DNA from: Paenibacillus piri
Lineage (GTDB): Bacteria > Bacillota > Bacilli > Paenibacillales > NBRC-103111
Reading direction: 5' to 3'
Assembly: GCF_004354045.1 (NCBI RefSeq)
Contig: NZ_SMRT01000001.1
Location: 248,001-312,000 of the forward strand
DNA: 64,000 bases
The position numbers and the translations under genes were made by a program. A model generated the notes under the pieces. It had not been told where the DNA came from and searched no databases. It was given only the letters and a program-made list of their open reading frames with translations. This document shows, in pieces, positions 52,343 through 62,436 of the stretch (position 1 is the first letter of the stretch; every line of letters starts with the position of its first letter).

Positions 52343-53104
52343 ATGATGGAGCTCAAAGACTGTGTAAGAATTGTGAAAAAACGTCTCTGGCTGATTGTTC
52401 TGTGTGTCGTCGTCTCTACCCTGACAACAGCGCTATTCAGTCACTATAATTCAAGGCCGATTTATCAGGCGTCAACGAAATTGATCGTCAATAAAACGAT
52501 CGAGCAGGGGCAGCTGGGCAAGGAGCAGATGGATTTCGGCGCCATATCCACGAGCATTTCGTTAATCGACACCTACAAGGAAATTATTAAGACGCCGGCG
52601 ATCATGGACAAAGTCATCCAGCGGTACCCGGATTTGCGCTTGACGGAAGACCAGCTTATTAAAAGCATCAATGTCTCCGCCTTGAACGGCACACAGGTCA
52701 TGACGCTCATGGCCATCGATCTTTCCTACGAAAGAGCCGTCAAAATCGTCAATGCGGTTTCCGAGGTGTTCAAATCGGAAATTCCGAAAATTATGAAGGT
52801 CGATAATGTCACGATACTGAATGTAGCCAAAATGAACGACAATCCACAGCCGCTCAATTTGAAAACAAACCAAAATATCATCATCAGCTTTGCCGTTTCG
52901 CTATTGTTTGGCGTCGGCATCGCCTTCCTGCTGGAGTTCCTCGACGATACCTTAAAAACGAAGGAAGATGTAGAAGCCGCGCTCGGTTTGCCGACGTTTT
53001 CGGTCATCCCCGTCACGAAAGTAAAAGCATTGAAGCTGCAGCGAAGCAAGAGAGCATCCCGAAGACAGGTAGGTGAAGCGCCGTATGCTACGACAAGAAA
53101 CTAG
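52343..53104 (+). CDS. Wzz/YveK-type capsule chain-length and kinase-activating protein
   Basis: A 253-residue membrane protein with two spans (LWLIVLCVVVSTLTTALF near residue 15 and NIIISFAVSLLFGVGIAFLLEF near residue 175) and an extracellular loop, the Wzz domain layout. In Firmicutes this subunit activates the separate tyrosine kinase encoded next, whose start it overlaps. First gene of the exopolysaccharide operon, behind the double operator. ATG 52343 or 52346 after GGGGGG. Confidence 0.9.
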   Translation: MMELKDCVRIVKKRLWLIVLCVVVSTLTTALFSHYNSRPIYQASTKLIVNKTIEQGQLGKEQMDFGAISTSISLIDTYKEIIKTPAIMDKVIQRYPDLRLTEDQLIKSINVSALNGTQVMTLMAIDLSYERAVKIVNAVSEVFKSEIPKIMKVDNVTILNVAKMNDNPQPLNLKTNQNIIISFAVSLLFGVGIAFLLEFLDDTLKTKEDVEAALGLPTFSVIPVTKVKALKLQRSKRASRRQVGEAPYATTRN

Positions 53105-53753
53105 CGCTGCGATTTTGATGCAGACCCATCCCGATTCCGCTGCGGCGGAAGCGTACAGAACATTAAGAATCAACATCGATTTTGCTATCGCCGAACGGGG
53201 GATCAAGACGATTGCCGTCACATCGGTTCAACAGGATGAAGGAAAGACGACGACTGCGTTGAACTTGGCCGTCGCCTATGCGAGAGCTGGAAAAAAAGTG
53301 CTGCTGGTCGACGCCGATTTCAGAAAGCCGGCCGTTCACCGGGCATTCGGGAACAGCAACGGCTTCGGGCTGGCGGATGGCTTGATCAGGCAGCGACCGC
53401 TTGACGGCCTCATTCAGGCATCGGGCATTGACAACCTGTCGATTATTACAACCGGACCCGCTCCGTCAAGTCCGTCGGAGATGCTGGCGTCCGACAAGCT
53501 GGATGAGCTGCTTGCCGAGCTGAAGCGAGGCTACGACATGGTTCTTATCGATACGCCGCCTTCGCTCGGCTTGATCGACGCCAAGATTGTAGCGTCCAAA
53601 TGCGACGGCGTGCTGCTCGTGGTGGAATACCGCAAAGTAAAGCGGGCCGCCGCCAAACGAGTGAAAGACGAACTTACCAACGTGAAAGCCCATGTACTGG
53701 GTGTCGTATTCAACAAAATAAACAGCAAAGACGCCGAAGCCTACTATTACTAA
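53085..53753 (+). CDS. bacterial tyrosine kinase (CpsD/CapB type)
   Basis: A 222-residue BY-kinase: Walker A SVQQDEGKTTTALNLA, Walker A' VLLVDADFRKP, Walker B DMVLIDTPPSLGLID, and a short C-terminal tyrosine cluster ending AYYY that is the autophosphorylation site in this family. ATG 53085 with AGGTAGG upstream is preferred to GTG 53073. It overlaps the Wzz-type gene by 20 bases, as expected for a coupled pair regulating polymer length. Confidence 0.92.
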   Translation: MLRQETSAAILMQTHPDSAAAEAYRTLRINIDFAIAERGIKTIAVTSVQQDEGKTTTALNLAVAYARAGKKVLLVDADFRKPAVHRAFGNSNGFGLADGLIRQRPLDGLIQASGIDNLSIITTGPAPSSPSEMLASDKLDELLAELKRGYDMVLIDTPPSLGLIDAKIVASKCDGVLLVVEYRKVKRAAAKRVKDELTNVKAHVLGVVFNKINSKDAEAYYY

Positions 53754-53994
53754 TACCCTTTTCATTCATATTGGGCATTGTTCAGGTAATGTCTACTGTA
53801 CCTTTATCACTGTAGGCACTCGGCCATGCTGTGGGTTGGCAAGACCTTAGACGTTGATTGTCAAGGGTGTGGCGTGAGGGAGGGTTAGATGCCCTATTAT
53901 TTTAATAAAAATTCTAGTTATACTGTGTGACCGCAGGATCAGACAGTATAATTAGCGTTTTTATTTCATTTATTTCGGGTTAGGAGGATTAGCC
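53754..53994 (+). other. intergenic region before galU
   Basis: About 240 bp without a gene. It contains an inverted repeat TTATACTGT/ACAGTATAA (53918-53951) shortly before the galU ribosome site, possibly an operator or leader hairpin. Nothing else recognised. Confidence 0.5.
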
Positions 53995-54885
53995 ATGTAC
54001 AAGATTAGAAAAGCCATCATTCCGGCAGCAGGGCTTGGAACGAGATTCCTGCCTGCAACGAAAGCGATGCCCAAAGAAATGCTGCCTATCATTGACAAGC
54101 CAACCATACAATACATCGTAGAAGAAGCGGTCGAATCCGGAATAGAGGACATTATTATCGTAACCGGGAAAGGCAAGCGGGCGATCGAGGACCATTTCGA
54201 CCATGCGTTCGAGCTGGAATCGAATCTGGCCGAGAAGGGGAAGATGAAGCTGCTTGAAGAAGTGCAGCGATCTTCCAAGGTGGATATTCATTACATTCGC
54301 CAAAAAGAACCGAAGGGCCTGGGTCATGCCATCTGGTGCGCAAGAAGATTTATCGGCGACGAGCCGTTCGCCGTACTGCTTGGCGACGACATTGTCCAGG
54401 CGGAGGTTCCGTGCCTGAAGCAGCTGATGAACCAGTATGAAACGACCGGCGCATCCGTCATCGCCGTGAAGCCCGTGGCCGATAACGAAACGAACCGCTA
54501 CGGCATTATCGATCCCTTTGCCAAAGACGGCAAGCTGTATCAGGTCCGCAACTTTGTGGAAAAGCCGCCGATCGGCAAAGCGCCGTCGAATCTCGCGATT
54601 ATGGGCCGCTACATTTTAACGCCGGAAATATATCAGTTTTTGGATTTGCAGGAGGAAGGCGCGGGCGGAGAAATTCAACTGACGGACGCGATTCAGAAAT
54701 TGAACCAGATTCAGCAGGTGTTCGCTTACCACTTTCAGGGCGTTCGATACGATGTGGGCGAGAAGCTCGGGTTTATATTGACCACGCTCGATTTTGCAAT
54801 GAGAAATGAAGAATTGCGCGGGCCGCTTATTTATGCAATGGAGAAAATGCTGGAAAATCAATCCATGCCGCGGGTAATCGGATAG
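53995..54885 (+). CDS. galU: UTP--glucose-1-phosphate uridylyltransferase
   Basis: A 296-residue enzyme that makes UDP-glucose from UTP and glucose-1-phosphate. Signature [20 protein letters not shown] at the N-terminus, [22 protein letters not shown] [18 protein letters not shown] and [12 protein letters not shown]. Full family length. AGGAGG precedes the ATG. In the capsule operon it supplies the nucleotide sugar for the first transferase. Confidence 0.96.
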   Translation: MYKIRKAIIPAAGLGTRFLPATKAMPKEMLPIIDKPTIQYIVEEAVESGIEDIIIVTGKGKRAIEDHFDHAFELESNLAEKGKMKLLEEVQRSSKVDIHYIRQKEPKGLGHAIWCARRFIGDEPFAVLLGDDIVQAEVPCLKQLMNQYETTGASVIAVKPVADNETNRYGIIDPFAKDGKLYQVRNFVEKPPIGKAPSNLAIMGRYILTPEIYQFLDLQEEGAGGEIQLTDAIQKLNQIQQVFAYHFQGVRYDVGEKLGFILTTLDFAMRNEELRGPLIYAMEKMLENQSMPRVIG

Positions 54886-54904
54886 AAGGAGTGCAGGGAA
54901 AGGT

Positions 54905-55588
54905 ATGGCCAACTTTACGAATGAAGCGGAAGTGCTGAAAGCGGCACGGTATTATCCTGAAAACGATATAATGGCAAACCGCAAATATTACTTATTGGCT
55001 AAAAAAACAATGGATATCCTCGGCGCGATCGCGGGTATCCTTCTTTGTTTTCCGCTGCTGTTGGTCATTGCCATTCTGATTAAGTGGGAGGACCCGAAAG
55101 GGAGCGTCTTTTTTAAACAAATTCGTCTCGGCAAAAACGGCAAGCCTTTTTATATGTACAAATTCAGATCGATGGTTGCCAATTCCGAGGAGCTGCTCCA
55201 GCAGCTGCTTTCGCAAAACGAAATGAACGGGGCGATGTTCAAGATGAAGGACGATCCGCGCGTAACGCGAATCGGCAAATTTATCCGAAAAACGAGCATC
55301 GACGAAATGCCGCAGTTGTGGAATGTGCTGAAAGGCGAGATGAGCCTGGTCGGTCCCAGGCCGCCGCTCCCCAGAGAGGTCGAGTCCTATACGAGCTATG
55401 ACCGGCAGCGGCTGCTCGTGACGCCCGGCTGTACGGGGCTGTGGCAGGTTAGCGGCCGCAACGGCCTCAGCTTCAAGCAGATGGTAGAGCTGGATTTGGC
55501 GTACATCAGGCAGCGCAGCATATGGCTTGATATGAAGCTGATTTTGAAGACGGTGTGGATCATCGTTTTCCCTAACAACGCTTATTGA
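54905..55588 (+). CDS. undecaprenyl-phosphate sugar phosphotransferase
   Basis: A 227-residue initiating transferase with one membrane segment (MDILGAIAGILLCFPLLLVI) and the C-terminal catalytic domain of the WbaP/WcaJ family: KWEDPKGSVFFKQIRLGKNG, MYKFRSM, RKTSIDEMPQLWNVLKGEMS, LVGPRPPLPREV, TPGCTGLWQVSGRN. It lacks the extra N-terminal membrane domain of long WbaP and fits the short, monotopic type. It attaches the first sugar-phosphate to the lipid carrier. Confidence 0.95.
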   Translation: MANFTNEAEVLKAARYYPENDIMANRKYYLLAKKTMDILGAIAGILLCFPLLLVIAILIKWEDPKGSVFFKQIRLGKNGKPFYMYKFRSMVANSEELLQQLLSQNEMNGAMFKMKDDPRVTRIGKFIRKTSIDEMPQLWNVLKGEMSLVGPRPPLPREVESYTSYDRQRLLVTPGCTGLWQVSGRNGLSFKQMVELDLAYIRQRSIWLDMKLILKTVWIIVFPNNAY

Positions 55589-55666
55589 GAGACTGTCGAT
55601 GAATAGGGAAAAGGGCTTGGAGAAGACCTCTCCGAAGCCCGTTCCCGCCCTTTAATCAACAGTCTC
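55589..55666 (+). terminator. long hairpin after the initiating transferase
   Basis: GAGACTGT and ACAGTCTC flank an inner GGGCTTGGAGA-type stem pairing with TCTCCGAAGCCC. A partial terminator or processing site inside the operon is likely. Confidence 0.65.
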
Positions 55667-55741
55667 ATTGAGGCGGTTAGGCAGGGCTATGATGCGCGTC
55701 GGTCCGATCCTTCAAGTATATGAATAAGGAGAATATGCGCA

Positions 55742-57046
55742 ATGAGAAAAGCTCGATTGAGACAACATTCGTTGACCCGGACGATGGTTTCGGCAACCGG
55801 CATATTGACGCTTAGCGCCGCCCTGATCGCCGGCTGCTCGCAAATGAACGTACTGCTGCAAAATCCGGTTGAATCGTCGCAGGAGCAGCAGGCCAAAGCG
55901 ATAAAAACGGAAAAAATCAGCAAGCAAAAAATCGGCGATCCGCTCGAGCAGGCTGCCGAGGTCATGTCCTCCGTGCAAATTAACGTCAATGCCAAAGCGG
56001 GCGGGGACATTGAGCAAATCGTGAAAAAGCGGGGCGATGTGGTTCAGGAGGGCGAGGTGATCGTCAAGCTGAATTCCTCGGAATTGAAGGTACAGCGGGA
56101 AAAAGCGCTGCTTAACCTGAAAAGCGCGCAGGAGGCGCTGGATCGGGGCAAGCGTGAGCAGGAGCGGGCCAGAAAGGATTACGACAAGCAGGTCGGCGAT
56201 ATGCGAAACTCGATCACCAAGCTGGAGCAAACCGTAGCGGATCTGCAAAAAGCGCATAACAAGGTGAGAAACGATTACGATCACGGCCTGGCGACGAAGC
56301 TCCAGGTTTACCAGTCGCAAACGCAGCTGAAAAATGCCGAGCTCGATTTGCAGCTGTTGAAGCAGCAGCAAAAAACGATGGGTCCGGCCAATACGTCGCC
56401 GGTGTCCGACAATGAGCTAAACAACGCACAAATTTCGCTGCAGCAGGCGGATGAGGCGCTGGCCTCCCTTGAAGTGAAGGCTCCCGTCAGCGGGATGCTG
56501 ACGGAGCTGCCGATCCAGATGGGCATGACGCTGGCCGCCGGCGCGCCGGTAGGGCTGATTGAAAAGCTGAATCCGGTTAAAATCAAAGGCTTCCTGCCCG
56601 TGGAAGCGGCCAAATTCGTTCGCGGCAAAAGCGAGCTGGCGTTCTTTTTGCCCGAATCGTCGCAGAAATCAAAAGGCAAGATCAGCTATCTTGCCAGCGT
56701 CATCGATCCGCAGGCCAAGGCGTACGAAATTAATCTCGAGGCGCCGAATCCGGACATGGCCTTGAAGCCGGGCATGAAGGTGCGGATGCAGCTGACGGAT
56801 GAGCAGGAACAGATCGTCGTCGCCATTCCGACGCAAAGCATCATCAAGGAAGGCGATGTATTTTATGTGTTCGTACTGAACGGCGATATCGCCGAGAAAC
56901 GCAGGGTGGAGCTGGGCCGGCTGAATGAGCCGATCCAGGAAGTGCTGTCCGGCGTCAAAGAGGGAGAGCAACTCGTCGTATCCGGTCAAAACCAGTTGAA
57001 GCCGAATGAGAAAGTGACACCACCTGCCGGGGGCGGATCAAAATAA
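55742..57046 (+). CDS. HlyD/MFP-like lipoprotein in the capsule operon
   Basis: A 434-residue membrane-fusion-protein-type lipoprotein: signal peptide with lipobox IAGC, a biotinyl-lipoyl-like half motif (VNAKAGGDIEQIVKKRGDVV, LEVKAPVSGMLTELPI), a long helical hairpin coiled coil (residues ~115-215), and a beta-barrel. Such adaptors usually serve MacB or RND-like exporters, none of which is encoded beside it. Placement in the capsule operon suggests a role in polymer export or anchoring; this is inference. Confidence 0.85.
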   Translation: MRKARLRQHSLTRTMVSATGILTLSAALIAGCSQMNVLLQNPVESSQEQQAKAIKTEKISKQKIGDPLEQAAEVMSSVQINVNAKAGGDIEQIVKKRGDVVQEGEVIVKLNSSELKVQREKALLNLKSAQEALDRGKREQERARKDYDKQVGDMRNSITKLEQTVADLQKAHNKVRNDYDHGLATKLQVYQSQTQLKNAELDLQLLKQQQKTMGPANTSPVSDNELNNAQISLQQADEALASLEVKAPVSGMLTELPIQMGMTLAAGAPVGLIEKLNPVKIKGFLPVEAAKFVRGKSELAFFLPESSQKSKGKISYLASVIDPQAKAYEINLEAPNPDMALKPGMKVRMQLTDEQEQIVVAIPTQSIIKEGDVFYVFVLNGDIAEKRRVELGRLNEPIQEVLSGVKEGEQLVVSGQNQLKPNEKVTPPAGGGSK

Positions 57047-57063
57047 GTATCGGAGGGGCAGAT

Positions 57064-58794
57064 GTGAAAAGAAGCTGGATCAGAAATTTCACCAAAGTCG
57101 CCATTGGAGCAGCCTTGTTGCTATCGGTAAAGGCTCCGCTGATCGCAAGCGCGGAGGATGTGCCCGCGATTTTAAAAGCAGCGGATGTGTATCAATTGTC
57201 GACGACGATTAAAGCGCAGGTGAAGAGCGTTCTTAACGAGAAAGCGGCGGATGGAACCCGGATCGGCGCGGTCGTTCGTTTGTTCAATTCAGGCACGACC
57301 GTCACCCGTGTTCCGGACTATGAGGTCCGGATGAAAACCGAAGGCGGCGTCGAGTATACGTTGCGTCCGAGCACGGTTAATGCGGCGGCGATACAGCCGA
57401 GGGAAACCGTCGAGCTGAGCTATATGATTGTCGTCGACCGCGCTGACGATTTCTCCTTGCGGGAGCTGTCCTGGGCGGATGTCGACGAGTTCGAGTATCC
57501 GAGGAAGGAATCGATCGTATTGACGATTCCCGTATCGTCGCTTGAATGGAAAGGCGCCCAGGCTTCTGCGGACATGACCGCGGCCAGGAAATGGGGCGAG
57601 CCGTTTAAAATTCCTGTGCTTTCCTCCGCATTGGAATACACGCCGGTTAACGTGATCCGTCAAAACACCCAGCAGGGACTTGTCAATATCGTCGTGCTGC
57701 TGGTTGAAAATAAAGGCTCGATGAAGGAAACGCTGCCCGGCTTTACGATCAGCGGCAAAACCGATAAGAAGATGTATTCCGGCAGCCGGCTCGGGCAGGA
57801 CAGCGTATCGCTTGACCCGGGCGAAAAGCAGCTCGTCTATTATGCGATCCCGACGGAAAATAACGTCGATTTGACCAGCTTGACCGTTATGACGCCGGAG
57901 CTGTTTGCAGAATCGATCCAAACGAATATCAATTACACCGTCGGTCGGATCAGCATCCAGCTGCCCGCCAATATTAACCTGTCCGGCGTTATGGAACAGC
58001 CTGAACCGTACCAGACCGGCAAGCCGATCAAATTCGATCCGTACAACAAGCTCATTAGGCCCGAAGTGAACGTATCGCTGGTCGAGCTGCATATGCACAA
58101 GGCCGAAGGCGACGGCTATAAAACCGTTATCGCCAAGTACAAATTGGAAAATCGCAGCGAAAACCCGCTGCCGGTTCCGGGATTTACGGCGGAGCTGACG
58201 GGGAGCGACGGCCACAACTATTTGGGTACGCGCCAAAGCACGGCGGTACAGACGCTCGTACCGAATTTAAGCTATGTCATCAGCTATTCGTTCAATGTGC
58301 CCGACAGCGAATCGGGTGACCGTATGATTATGAAAATGATGGACAGTCAATCGGTCGCGCCGTATAACGTGCCGATCGCCGTTTTCCAGACGAGCGTTCA
58401 GAAGGAAGTGGACGATCAGGCGCTGCCGTTCTATCCGTTTACGGTGAAGCTGCTCGACTGGTCGCTCGGGTCCAGTCTGCTGCCCTCAAGCTCGGGCCTG
58501 ACCTACGCGTACAAGCTGAGGCTTAACCTGGATATCGCGCGTCTGGACAATGTCGTAATCGATCAAAACTTTTCCAAAATGAAGGTGGAAATTATAGACT
58601 CGCAAGGCCGCGTGCTCGGTGCGGAAAGTACATCGTTCACAGGGGTGAGCCGGCTGACGAGCGGCTGGCAGACGATCAATTTCAACAGTTTGCGTACGGA
58701 GCAGTTTGAATATCCGCTAACGGTATGCCTCTACGAATCGATCGACACTCCTTTCGGAGAAGCGAAGCGTCTTGTTAAAACATTGAAGCAATAG
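57064..58794 (+). CDS. secreted protein with repeated beta-sandwich domains
   Basis: A 576-residue exported protein with signal peptide (VAIGAALLLSVKAPLIASA). Three internal copies of one ~65-residue module are visible: VRLFNSGTTVTRVPDYEV, VLLVENKGSMKETLPGFTI and YKLENRSENPLPVPGFTAEL, each followed by an 'xxYxxx..tv..L.pgexxxlxYxi' strand set; a fourth, weaker one is C-terminal. The pattern resembles DUF4352-like immunoglobulin folds. Function unknown. GTG start 57064 after GGAGGGG. It sits 17 bp after the MFP-like gene, probably as a partner at the cell surface. Confidence 0.75.
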   Translation: MKRSWIRNFTKVAIGAALLLSVKAPLIASAEDVPAILKAADVYQLSTTIKAQVKSVLNEKAADGTRIGAVVRLFNSGTTVTRVPDYEVRMKTEGGVEYTLRPSTVNAAAIQPRETVELSYMIVVDRADDFSLRELSWADVDEFEYPRKESIVLTIPVSSLEWKGAQASADMTAARKWGEPFKIPVLSSALEYTPVNVIRQNTQQGLVNIVVLLVENKGSMKETLPGFTISGKTDKKMYSGSRLGQDSVSLDPGEKQLVYYAIPTENNVDLTSLTVMTPELFAESIQTNINYTVGRISIQLPANINLSGVMEQPEPYQTGKPIKFDPYNKLIRPEVNVSLVELHMHKAEGDGYKTVIAKYKLENRSENPLPVPGFTAELTGSDGHNYLGTRQSTAVQTLVPNLSYVISYSFNVPDSESGDRMIMKMMDSQSVAPYNVPIAVFQTSVQKEVDDQALPFYPFTVKLLDWSLGSSLLPSSSGLTYAYKLRLNLDIARLDNVVIDQNFSKMKVEIIDSQGRVLGAESTSFTGVSRLTSGWQTINFNSLRTEQFEYPLTVCLYESIDTPFGEAKRLVKTLKQ

Positions 58795-58849
58795 CGGTAT
58801 CCGCGAATCCGTGTTCCGGTGTTCCGGAAATTCAAACATAGGTGGTTCG

Positions 58850-59794
58850 ATGCTTGTGATTTCGGTAATCATCCCGACTTATAAACGGACGAATGATTTG
58901 CATCGCTGCTTGCAGGCGATTCTGAATCAATCCCGTATGCCCGATGAAGTTATAGTCATCGCGCGCGACTCGGATGAAGCAACGTTATCCCTGTTAAGCC
59001 GGGAGTATGCCGGACATGATTGGATAACGGTCATTCGTACGGCGGTGCCCGGCGTCGTGGCGGCTTTAAATGCCGGACTCGAGGCGGCGAGGGGCGATCT
59101 GATTGCGATCACGGATGATGACACCGCTCCGCAATGCAGCTGGCTGCGCAACATCGAGGAGCATTTTCGCAACGACCCGGAATTGGGCGGTGTCGGCGGC
59201 CGCGATTGGGTCCATCATCACGGCCGGATGGAGACGGGCTCGAAGCGGACGGTCGGCAAAGTTCAGTGGTTCGGCAGAGTCATCGGCAACCACCATCTGG
59301 GTATAGGAGAGGCCCGCGAGGTCGACGTGCTGAAGGGAGCGAACATGAGCTACAGAAGGAGCGCGATCGGCAGCATCCGCTTCGAAACTTGCCTGAAAGG
59401 AAGCGGCGCCCAGGTCTACAACGATATGGATTTCAGCATGGCTGTGAAGAAAGCGGGCTGGAAGCTGCTGTACGATCCCCGCGTGGCGGTGAACCATTAT
59501 CCGGCTCCCCGGTTCGACGAGGACCAGAGAAATACGTTTAACACGGTCGCCTTTTTCAATATGGTTCACAATGAAACCTATGTGCTGCTGCGAAATTTGG
59601 GAACGCTCAAGCGGATCTTTTATTTGATCTGGGCCGTGGCGGTCGGGTCGACATCTTCGCCGGGCTTTTTCCAATGGCTTCGTTTGCTGCCGGCAAGCGG
59701 GCATACGGCGAACAGGAAGTGGCTGATTTCGATGCGCGGAAGAGTGGAAGGAATACGGACATGGCGGACACTGAGTAAGGGGGAGTCGCGATGA
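58850..59794 (+). CDS. glycosyltransferase family 2
   Basis: A 314-residue GT-A enzyme: VISVIIPTYKRTNDLHRCLQ at the N-terminus, ITDDDTAPQCSWL as the metal-binding DxD-type motif, GANMSYRRSAIGSI and DMDFSMAVKKAGWKL. No membrane segment of note. ATG 58850 follows AGGTGG. Adds a sugar to the repeat unit; sugar unknown. Its end overlaps the next gene (ATGA). Confidence 0.92.
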   Translation: MLVISVIIPTYKRTNDLHRCLQAILNQSRMPDEVIVIARDSDEATLSLLSREYAGHDWITVIRTAVPGVVAALNAGLEAARGDLIAITDDDTAPQCSWLRNIEEHFRNDPELGGVGGRDWVHHHGRMETGSKRTVGKVQWFGRVIGNHHLGIGEAREVDVLKGANMSYRRSAIGSIRFETCLKGSGAQVYNDMDFSMAVKKAGWKLLYDPRVAVNHYPAPRFDEDQRNTFNTVAFFNMVHNETYVLLRNLGTLKRIFYLIWAVAVGSTSSPGFFQWLRLLPASGHTANRKWLISMRGRVEGIRTWRTLSKGESR

Positions 59795-60963
59795 AGGTTG
59801 GCATTATTATGCCTTTGGCCGGTTTGCACGGGGGAGCGGAGTTCATGCTGCTCGATCTGCTGCGCGCCAATAAGCTGCAGCACCAGATCGATTATACGGT
59901 CGTATTTTTTGAGCCGGGTCCATTGGTGGATGAAGTGAAAGCACTGGGCTATCCCGTATTCGTCTTAAAGGTCGGAAAGCTCAGGCAGCTGCACCGATAT
60001 GCCTCGGCTTTGATTTCCATCTATTTATGGATGAAGCGGGAGAAGATCGACCTTGTCATGTCCTGGATGAGCAAGGCGCATTTATATGCGGCGCCGGCGG
60101 CAATGGCCGCGAAGGTGAATGCCGTCTGGTACCAGCATGGAATACCCGAGGAGGATGACAAGGCGGAGCGTCTGCTTGCCCGCATTCCCGCGAAAGCGGT
60201 ATGCTGTCCGTCCCAGGCAGCCCAACACGCCATCAACCGGATCAACCCCGGCTTGCCGACCCGGGTCATCTACCCTTCGGTCGATTTGGAGGCATTCAAC
60301 CCGCAGGCGGCGCCTCGGGTCGAAGAGGTCCGGCGGCAGCTCGGTTTGCCGGTCGACGCCAGCATTGTCGGCATTATAGCCAGATTGCAGCGCTGGAAGG
60401 GCGTACACGTATTCATCGATGCCGCAGCCTTCGTCGCCAGAGTCCAGCCGAACGCCCATTTTGTCATCGTAGGGAGCAGCCACCATTCGGAGCCAGAATA
60501 TCCGGACGAATTGAAGCTGCAGGCGGCAAAAGCCGGAATTGCCGACAAAGTGCACTTTGTGGGCTTTCAAAATCAGCTGACCGACTGGATTCAGTCCTTT
60601 GATATTTTAGTGCAGGCATCCGTTCAGGAACCGTTTGGCATGGTCGTTATCGAAGGCATGGCAATGGGGAAAGCGGTGATCGCCACAAAAGCGGGAGGGC
60701 CGAAAGAATCCATCGTCCACGGCGAGAATGGGATGCTCGTTCCGCCGAATGATCCGGCCAGCCTCGCTTCGACCATCCAGAAGCTGATTGTCGACAAGAA
60801 TTTCTACAGCCGGCTGAGCCGTGCGGGCATGGAGCGGGCCAAAGCGTTCAGCAAAGAGCGTCTGAGCGTGGAGCTGGCCGAATTTTTCGGGAATCTGAAC
60901 AGCGGTCCGCAGAAACGGCAAACGTCCGTCCAGGAGCCGTTGGCAAAGGAAGTAGGGAACTGA
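59791..60963 (+). CDS. glycosyltransferase family 4
   Basis: A 390-residue GT-B enzyme: N-terminal VGIIMPLAGLHGGAEFMLLD, donor-binding half IVGIIARLQRWKGVHVFIDA, and the E-x7-E region QEPFGMVVIEGMAMGK. Start codon overlaps the stop of the GT2 gene, so expression is coupled. Confidence 0.94.
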   Translation: MKVGIIMPLAGLHGGAEFMLLDLLRANKLQHQIDYTVVFFEPGPLVDEVKALGYPVFVLKVGKLRQLHRYASALISIYLWMKREKIDLVMSWMSKAHLYAAPAAMAAKVNAVWYQHGIPEEDDKAERLLARIPAKAVCCPSQAAQHAINRINPGLPTRVIYPSVDLEAFNPQAAPRVEEVRRQLGLPVDASIVGIIARLQRWKGVHVFIDAAAFVARVQPNAHFVIVGSSHHSEPEYPDELKLQAAKAGIADKVHFVGFQNQLTDWIQSFDILVQASVQEPFGMVVIEGMAMGKAVIATKAGGPKESIVHGENGMLVPPNDPASLASTIQKLIVDKNFYSRLSRAGMERAKAFSKERLSVELAEFFGNLNSGPQKRQTSVQEPLAKEVGN

Positions 60964-60966
60964 AGC

Positions 60967-62436
60967 TTGAATACAATCCTTCAAAAAAATTGGTTGGACA
61001 ACAAATACGTCAAATGGTTCGCGATCGCGTGCTGCGTGCTGCTGCTTGGCTACGCGCTCGGCATGATGGCGATTCGCCCGAGCAATATACGGCTGCTGTT
61101 GGCCGCTTCCCTTTTATTGCTCTTATTTGCTTTCAGCCTGCGCCAACCGATCATTGTCCTTTACTTGCTGATGATTTATATGCCGTTTCTGGCATTATTC
61201 CGGCGGATGCTGATTCCGCTGGCCGGATGGAACTCGATTGACCCGCTGCTGCTGGTGCAGCCGATTATTGTGCTCGTGCTGTTTTCCCGGTGGCTGTATG
61301 CCAAGTATATCGGCCGTCAGGAAATCACCGATGACACACCGATTTTTCGCATGATCCGTTGGATGATGCTGGTCGATTTTTTGCAAATCTTCAATCCGCT
61401 GCAGGGCAGCCTGTTGACCGGCTTTGCCGGCGTTATTTATTATTTCGTACCTGTTTGTTTTGTCATTATTAGCCGGGAATATTTCGATGAGGCCTGGATG
61501 AAACGAATGTTCGCCACCATTTTCGTCATCGGCATTATCGTTGCGCTGTATGGATATAAGCAATTTTTGTTCGGCTTTTCTTCGTTCGAGGAGCAGTGGA
61601 TTGAAATTTCCGGGTTTACCGCGCTCAAGGTGTACAGTGTCACAAGACCGATCGGAACGTTCTCCAGCGGCTCGGAATATGCCCACTATTTGGGGATTGC
61701 GGCGATCATCGGCTGGGCATATGTGCTCCGCCACAGGTCGGGCATGGTGAAGCTGATCGGCTTGCTCGCCCTCGGACTCCTGTACTCGGCGCTATTTATC
61801 GAGTCGGCCCGGGGAGTCATTGTGACGGTAACCGCCGCTTTGACAGTCATTACCATAATGAGCACGAAGAGCACCAAAAATAAGGTATTGCTCGCGCTGC
61901 TGTCGGCGGCCGTATTGTCGGGATTGTTCGTCGGGATGTCGAAGCTGAATACGGATAATGATTTAATTTATCATTCGGTCAGCGGGCTGACGGATCCTTT
62001 CGGCGAGCATTCGACCGTTGACGGCCATCTCAGCTTGATGCGGGACGGTTTCCAGATCGGCTTATTGAATCCGCTCGGCCATGGGCTGGGCAGCACCACG
62101 ATTGCCGGCGCCAAGTTCAGCGGCGCCGCACTGAGCTCGGAGGTCGATCTAAGCAACAAGCTGATGGCTACGGGAATCGTGGGCGGCACGCTCTACTTCC
62201 TGATTATAATCCGGACGCTGTACGCGGCATTCCGGCAGGTCAAGTTCGGACATATTAGCCATTTGATTATTTTGGGCGTCCTGATTGCCGAAGGCGGTCA
62301 ATGGTTGACCGGCGGCCATTATTCGATAATGGGGCCGTTGTGGCTGATGATCGGCTATCTCGATAAGACGTCCGCCCCGCTGCAAAACAAGAACAAGCCA
62401 TTACGAAAAGAGAAAGAGGAAGGTGCGTACCATTGA
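60967..62436 (+). CDS. O-antigen ligase/polymerase-like membrane protein (Wzy type)
   Basis: A 489-residue protein with about ten membrane spans and the Wzy/O-antigen-ligase signature near SVTRPIGTFSSGSEYAHYLG and ESARGVIVTVTAAL. It probably joins repeat units on the outer face of the membrane. TTG start at 60967, six bases after the GT4 stop; GGAAGTAGGG upstream. Confidence 0.9.
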   Translation: MNTILQKNWLDNKYVKWFAIACCVLLLGYALGMMAIRPSNIRLLLAASLLLLLFAFSLRQPIIVLYLLMIYMPFLALFRRMLIPLAGWNSIDPLLLVQPIIVLVLFSRWLYAKYIGRQEITDDTPIFRMIRWMMLVDFLQIFNPLQGSLLTGFAGVIYYFVPVCFVIISREYFDEAWMKRMFATIFVIGIIVALYGYKQFLFGFSSFEEQWIEISGFTALKVYSVTRPIGTFSSGSEYAHYLGIAAIIGWAYVLRHRSGMVKLIGLLALGLLYSALFIESARGVIVTVTAALTVITIMSTKSTKNKVLLALLSAAVLSGLFVGMSKLNTDNDLIYHSVSGLTDPFGEHSTVDGHLSLMRDGFQIGLLNPLGHGLGSTTIAGAKFSGAALSSEVDLSNKLMATGIVGGTLYFLIIIRTLYAAFRQVKFGHISHLIILGVLIAEGGQWLTGGHYSIMGPLWLMIGYLDKTSAPLQNKNKPLRKEKEEGAYH

